NCBI GenBank assembly: GCA_026745465.1
Contig: JACYXH010000730.1
Location: forward strand, 1-64,000
DNA length: 64,000 nucleotides
Direction of reading: 5' to 3'
Source of the DNA: Lota lota
Lineage: Eukaryota; Chordata; Actinopteri; Gadiformes; Lotidae
Of the stretch, positions 57,478 to 64,000 are shown one piece after another (positions within the stretch are counted from its first letter, which is position 1; every line of letters begins with the position of its first letter). The translations under genes were made by a program, and so were the position numbers. The notes under the pieces are model-generated. The model did not search any database, was not told where the DNA came from, and worked only from the letters and a program-made list of their open reading frames with translations.

Positions 57478-58798
57478 AGTAAGGAAAGGTACAAAGACCC
57501 TTAGTAGGCCCCTGGTCTCCCATAGTAAGGAAAGATATAAAGACCCTTAGTAGGCCCCTGGTCTCCAATAGTAAGGAAAGGTACAAAGACCCTTAGTAGG
57601 CCCCTGGTCTCCCATATTAAGGAAAGATATAAAGACCCTTAGTAGGCCACTGGTCTCCCATACTAAGGAAAGATATAAAGACCCTTAGTAGGCCCCTGGT
57701 CTCCCATAGTAAGGAAAGGTACAAAGACCCTTAGTAGGCCCCTGGTCTCCCATTTTAAGGAAAGATATAAAGACCCTTAGTAGGCTCCTGGTCTCCTATA
57801 GTAAGGAAAGATATAAAGACCCTTAGTAGGCCCCTGGTCTCCCATAGTAAGGAAAGATACAAAGACCCTTAGTAGGCCCCTGGTCTCCCATAGTAAGGAA
57901 AGACATAAAGACCCTTAGTAGGCCCCTGGTCTCCCATTTTAAGGAAAGATATAAAGACCCTTAGTAGGCTCCTGGTCTCCTATAGTAAGGAAAGATATAA
58001 AGACCCTTAGTAGGCCCCTGGTCTCCCATATTAAGGAAAGATATAAAGACCCTTAGTAGGCCCCTGGTCTCCCATAGTAAGGAAAGATATAAAGACCCTT
58101 AGTAGGCCCCTGGTCTCCCATATTAAGGAAAGGTACAAAGACCCTTAGTAGGCCCCTGGTCTCCCATAGTAAGGAAAGACATAAAGACCCTTAGTAGGCC
58201 CCTGTTCTCCCATTTTAAGGAAAGATATAAAGACCCTTAGTAGGCTCCTGGTCTCCCATAGTAAGGAAAGATATAAAGACCCTTAGTAGGCCCCTGGTCT
58301 CCCATAGTAAGGAAAGATATAAAGACCCTTAGTAGGCCCCTGGTCTCCCACAGTAAGGAAAGATATAAAGACCCTTAGTAGGCCCCTGGTCTCCCATATT
58401 AAGGAAAGATATAAAGACCCTTAGTAGGCCCCTGGTCTCCCATAGTAAGGAAAGATATAAAGACCCTTAGTAGGCCCCTGGTTTCCTATAGTAAGGAAAG
58501 ATATAAATACCCTTAGTAGGCCCCTGGTCTCCCATAGTAAGGAAAGGTACAAAGACCCTTAGTAGGCCCCTGGTCTCCCATTTTAAGGAAAGATATAAAG
58601 ACCCTTAGTAGGCTCCTGGTCTCCCATAGTAAGGAAATATATAAATACCCTTAGTAGGCCCCTGGTCTCCCATATTAAGGAAAGATATAAAGACCCTTAG
58701 TAGGCCCCTGGTCTCCTATATTAAGGAAAGATATAAAGACCCTTAGTAGGCCCCTGGTCTCCCATAGTAAGGAAAGATATAAAGACCCTTAGTAGGCC
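57478..58798 (+). repeat. 46-bp minisatellite, about 29 copies
   Basis: Sister array of 1946-3128, with its own recurring variants (cattttaagg followed by gtaggctcctgg, seen near 57752, 57932, 58214 and 58582). The arrays have therefore been reshaped since duplication. Confidence 0.95.
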
Positions 58799-59371
58799 TT
58801 CACGCTGGAACATACAGAGACTTTCCTGGTAACGTGGAAACATCCACAATTATTTGATCTGCTTTATTAATTTGATCACAATGTTGCTATTTCTATCTAA
58901 ATAGTTGTAACACTAAATAATGCTAACACAAGCGCTTTAATAAAAGTATTTCATATAATATATCAATCACAAATTATTTAAAAACATGATTTCCAATATT
59001 ATTTCCCTCTCAGCCAACATGGGGTGCTGCAGCACCCTCATACTTCCAGCGCCTATGTGTATCTGTATTCACTGTAAGTAGCTTTGGATGAACGCGTGTG
59101 ATAAACAACTCAATAGTAAGATATGAGGCCGTTGATCAAAGCCATGTTTTAGTACTCTGTCATTGCATGTGGAGCCACAAGGGGGCGGTGAATCCACCTC
59201 GGTGCGGTCCACCTTCTGGCCAACATGATTAGCGTGAAGGAGACACAGGTGTGTGTGTGGTGGAGGTGTTAGGGTTAGCGATGCCGGGGGGCGTGTGAAC
59301 CCGGGGAACCGAACAAGAGCACACAGCACAGAGCAGGAGATATGAAGTGCAGATAACAAACCCTGAAGAGA
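58799..59371 (+). other. Non-coding leader of the second hAT copy
   Basis: Matches 3129-3704 with scattered changes. The long minus-strand frame across 59069-59620 is antisense to this block and is not a gene. Confidence 0.55.
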
Positions 59372-59876
59372 CACCACGGACAAAACATTTAACAGGGATG
59401 AAAAGAAAGGCGCAGAGAGAGACGGAGATAATGAGACAAACCTAAGTGTCCCGAAAGCTAAGACGAGGACATATGACGAAGCGTATGTAGCGCTTGGCTT
59501 CACTGTGGCCCCGGTGGGAGACGAGGAAAGAGCGCTATGTTTACTGAGTCTAAAGATGTTGGCAGCGGACAGCATGAAGCCCAATAAATGAAGGCGTCCC
59601 TTGAAGACATTACACCCCAATCACGCTGATAAGCCGCTTGAGGTTTTCTTTTCAGGGAAAACGTGCCGAATATTGCCAACAATCGTCCCGCTTTGTGAAC
59701 GCTACTTGAGTAAACCAGCGAGCACTGTTCTCATCATATAAGGTGGCGTACCAAATTGCTCAGTGTAAAAAAACCACTCCATAGCAGAGGAGCTGATACT
59801 GCCTGCAGCATTAGACATGGTCTCTGTCATGCTGGGGGACGCAAGTGCTGCAAAAATAATAACTATCCCTCTGTCA
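59372..59876 (+). pseudogene. Truncated second copy of the hAT transposase
   Basis: Copy of the first half of 3705-4661. Its start codon is ACG instead of ATG, and homology stops in the SND-type block (about 59872), where 32-bp minisatellite begins. Confidence 0.75.
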
Positions 59877-59880
59877 TCCT

Positions 59881-61234
59881 GAATATTTTTATTTATACTG
59901 ACTAAGTATCCTGTGTAATTATAAGTATACCGACTAAGTATCCTGTGTAATTATATTCATACTGACTAAGTATCCTGTGTGATTATATTCATACCGACTA
60001 AGTATCCTGTGTAATTATATTTTTATTGACTAAATATCCTGTATAATTATATTCATACTGACTAAGTATCCTGTGTAATTATATTTTTATTGACTAAGTA
60101 TCCTGTATAATTATATTTTTATTGACTAAGTATCCTGTATAATTATATTCATACTGACTAAGTATCCTGTGTAATTATATTTTTATTGACTAAGTATCCT
60201 GTATAATTATATTCATACTGACTAAGTATCCTGTGTATTTATATTTATACTGACTAAGTATCCTGTGTAATTATATTCATATTGACTAAGTATCCTGTAT
60301 AATTATATTTATACTGACTAAGTATCCTGTGTAATTATATTCATATTGACTAAGTATCCTGTGTAATTACATTCATACTGACTAAGTTGTCACGCTCGTC
60401 GGGAACAGAGGACCAAGGCGCAGCGTTGAATGCGAACATAATTTATTTTAACCAAACAACAAACGATACGTGACGTCCTTCGGCGAACAAAGCCTACTAC
60501 GAACACGGAACAAAACAACGATACGTGACGTCCTTAGGCGAACACAACCTACTACAACCTGGAACAAGATCCCACAAACACTGAGGGAAACAGACTGTTT
60601 AAATATGGTTCCCAATCAGAGACAACCAGCAACAGCTGACACTTGTTTCCTCTGATTGGGAACCACTCTGGCCAACATAGAAATATAAGACCTAGAAAGG
60701 AAAACAAAGAGCACAAAACATAGAGTCTACACACCCTGGCTCAACATAAGAGTCCCTAGAACCAGGGCGTGACATAAGTATCCTGTGTGATTATATTCAT
60801 ACTGACTAAGTATCCTGTGTAATTATATTTATACTGACTAAGTATCCTGTGTAATTATATATATACTGACTAAGTATCCTGTGTAATTATATTTATACTA
60901 AGCAAGTATCCTGAATATTTATATTTATACTGACTAAGTATCATGTGTAATATATTCATACTGAGCTAGTATCCTGTGTAATTATATTTATACTGAGCTA
61001 GTATCCTGTGTAATTATATTCATACTGAGCTAGTATCCTGTGTAATTATATTTATACTGACTAAGTATCCTGTGTAATTATATATATACTGACTAAGTAT
61101 CCTGTGTAATTATATTTATACTGACTAAGTATCCTGTGTAATTATATTTATACTGAGCTAGTATCCTGTGTAATTATATTCGTACTGACTAAGTATCCTG
61201 TGTAATTATATTTATACTGACTAAGTATCCTGTG
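59881..61234 (+). repeat. 32-bp minisatellite, about 30 copies, split by a solo LTR
   Basis: Long array of the atcctgtgtaattata unit. Between 60388 and 60774 it is interrupted by a solitary LTR on the opposite strand. Confidence 0.95.
60383..60779 (-). mobile_element. Solo LTR of the gene A 3'UTR element family
   Basis: 387 bp (60388-60774), reverse-complement relative to the LTRs at 18196 and 19404. It is flanked by a 5-bp target duplication TAAGT (60383-60387, 60775-60779). It contains an internal direct duplication with a 55-bp period around cgatacgtgacgtcctt (60464 and 60519) that the other LTRs lack. It probably arose by LTR-LTR recombination. Confidence 0.92.
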
Positions 61235-61435
61235 AAAGGTGTATTCAGTGTGCATCGTTTTTATCTTTACTTTATTCTTTAATTTATTTAGTATTTATTT
61301 TATTTAGCATTTGTATTTGTCACTTAATCTCTTTTGCTCTACTTTTGAGTCTTGATCTGCTGGAACAAGTGAATTTCCCCTGAGTGGGATTAATAACGTT
61401 TATCTGATCCTATCTGGTTGTGTGATGTTTCATTG

Positions 61436-62583
<1,148 letters not shown>

Positions 62584-63390
62584 GTCTGTGCTGTAGTGAG
62601 GTCAGTTTGGTTGGGTTGTGGGCTTTTATTGTGGAGGTTCAGTCTGTACTGTAGTGAGGTCAGTTTGGTTGTGTTGTGGACTTTTATTGTGGAGGTTCAA
62701 TCTGTACTGTAGTGAGGTCAGTTTGGTTGTGTTGTGGACTTTTATTGTGGAGGTTCAGTCTGTGCTGCAGTGAGGTCAGTTTGGTTGTGTTTTGGACTTT
62801 TAATGTGGAGGTTCAGTCTGTGCTGTAGTGAGGTCAGTTTGGTTGTGTATTGGGCTTTTATTGTGGAGTTTCAGTCTGTACTGTAGTGAGGTCAGTTTGG
62901 TTGTGTTGTGGACTTTTAATGTGGAGGTTCAGTCTGTGCTGTAGTGAGGTCAGTTTGGTTCATGTTGTGGGCTTTTATTGTGGAGGTTCAGTCTGTACTG
63001 TAGTGAGGTCAGTTTGGTTGTATTGTGGGCTTTTACTGTGGAGGTTCAGTCTGTACTGTAGTGAGGTCAGTTTGGTTGTGTTGTGGGCTTTTATTGTGTA
63101 GGTTCAGTCTGTACTGTAGTGAGGTCACTCTGGTTGTGTTGTGGGCTTTTATTGTGAAGGTTCAGTATGAACTATAGTGAGGTCAGTTTGGTTGTGTTGT
63201 GGGCTTTTATTGTGGAGGTTCAGTCTATACTGTAGTGAGGTCAGTTTGGTTGTGTTGTGGACTTTTATTGTGGAGGATCAGTATGAACTGTAGTGAGGTC
63301 ACTCTGGTTGTGTTGTGGGCTTTTATTGTGGAGGTTCAGTATGAACTGTAGTGAGGTCAGTTTGGTTCATGTTGTGGACTTTGATTGTGG
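62584..63390 (+). repeat. 58-bp minisatellite, about 14 copies
   Basis: Longest array of this unit. It is followed by 63391-63469, which matches the 5' flank of gene A (9063-9145). Confidence 0.95.
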
Positions 63391-63469
63391 AGTTTTATTG
63401 GTAACATTAGTTATAGAAGGTTTTATAATGGTTTAGTACACTGATCTTTACACTCTTGATGCTCTATTG

Positions 63470-64000
63470 CAGGGGTGGGCAATAATTTTTAATTGGGGGC
63501 CACATAAGCAATTCTGAATGCCTTTGAGGGCCAAGGAAATTCTGTCGTGTCATAACCATTAGATTGGATTATAGAAAAGATATTGCTGTAACTCTTAAGC
63601 ATTTGTAATTAAAAGTCACTACAAATTAATGTGAATAAAATCATTATATTTAATTCACCATGTACACAACAGAAATATAGATTGTACAGTTGGTTTTACA
63701 AATAAGTATAGATATCTTTTTAAACGTATCAGTACCAAGTGCACTGAACATGAACAGGTGTATTGAACTGCATCCAAACATCCACATTTGATAATGTAAC
63801 CATTACAACCCACCCATAAAAAACATACTCAGTGGGAGGAGCTAAGTCTCTGATGGGCTTGGACAAGCACTCTGAAGTCAGGTGTAATTCCTGATGTGGC
63901 TTTGCGCAGCACAGCTGACAGGTGTTCATCACTGAGAGAGGATCTGTATCTGGACTTGTTATATTTCATCAATGAGAGTCTGTTCACAAATGTATGTTGA
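63470..64000 (-). mobile_element. hAT transposon, one end inside the window
   Basis: The terminal sequence caggggtgggcaa at 63470 is a common hAT end. The preceding ctctattg (63462-63469) is the candidate 8-bp target duplication. The element runs past the window edge. Confidence 0.75.
63829..64000 (-). CDS. C-terminal part of a hAT transposase (partial)
   Basis: Minus-strand frame open from the window edge to a stop at 63829-63831, encoding 56 residues including SLMKYNKSRYRSSLSDEHL and ending QRLSSSH. This is the typical C-terminal end of the hAT dimerisation domain in ZBED/GTF2IRD2-like transposases. No stop or frameshift is seen in the visible part. The catalytic part lies beyond 64000. 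Confidence 0.7.
   Translation of the reverse strand, partial: QHTFVNRLSLMKYNKSRYRSSLSDEHLSAVLRKATSGITPDFRVLVQAHQRLSSSH

Noticed and set aside
59069-59620. 183-codon minus-strand frame over the second hAT copy (shorter version at 3605-3949)
   Set aside because: It is antisense to the hAT leader and BED-finger region; broken in the sister copy and without recognisable protein features.

Overview
The window is nuclear DNA from a teleost fish. The evidence is intron-split genes of the fish-expanded NLR-C (NLRC3-like) family with FISNA, NACHT, LRR and B30.2 parts, an IR/DR-type Tc1 transposon, hAT and Gypsy/Gmr1 elements, and very dense (TG)n and minisatellite DNA. The short LTR family resembles repeats I associate with salmonid or pike-like fishes, but the species cannot be fixed from sequence alone.

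Layout. 1-853 is the end of a first NLR gene whose B30.2 exon is broken. 854-9290 is a repeat-rich spacer: 46-bp minisatellite, dead hAT transposase, poly-G minisatellite, and two copies of a (TG)n + 58-bp-minisatellite block. 9291-17968 is NLR gene A (11 coding exons, 1192 aa). A small LTR element sits in its 3'UTR (18196-19749). 20416-30548 is about 10.1 kb of foreign sequence that splits the conserved downstream block of gene A. It holds an apparently intact Gmr1-type Gypsy element (21815-27736, minus strand), a decayed Gypsy protease piece and unidentified minus-strand ORFs. 30549-34077 carries a 67-bp minisatellite, a dead LINE fragment and a 41-bp minisatellite. 34078-40925 is NLR gene B (10 coding exons, 1115 aa). 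42006-47137 is another spacer, ending in a Tc1 element beside gene C. 47138-56388 is NLR gene C (11 coding exons, 1230 aa). From 57478 the spacer seen at 1946-9016 returns (46-bp minisatellite, hAT copy, 32-bp minisatellite with a solo LTR, (TG)n block, 58-bp minisatellite). It ends in NLR-type 5' flank cut by another hAT element at 63470, so a fourth full NLR gene probably lies just beyond the window.

Genes A, B and C share one design: short N-terminal exons, a death-fold-like exon, a 1786-nt FISNA-NACHT-helical exon, 174-nt LRR exons, a 47-nt linker exon and a B30.2 exon. The predicted products are cytosolic pattern-recognition or regulatory NLRs. They differ in the number of 117-nt N-terminal exons (1, 2, 2), the number of LRR exons (4, 2, 4) and the B30.2 surface sequence. 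All splice junctions given were read by eye from GT/AG and phase continuity; each joined CDS is a whole number of codons with no internal stop seen. Most other open frames are shadows of these exons or of (CA)n/(TG)n runs.
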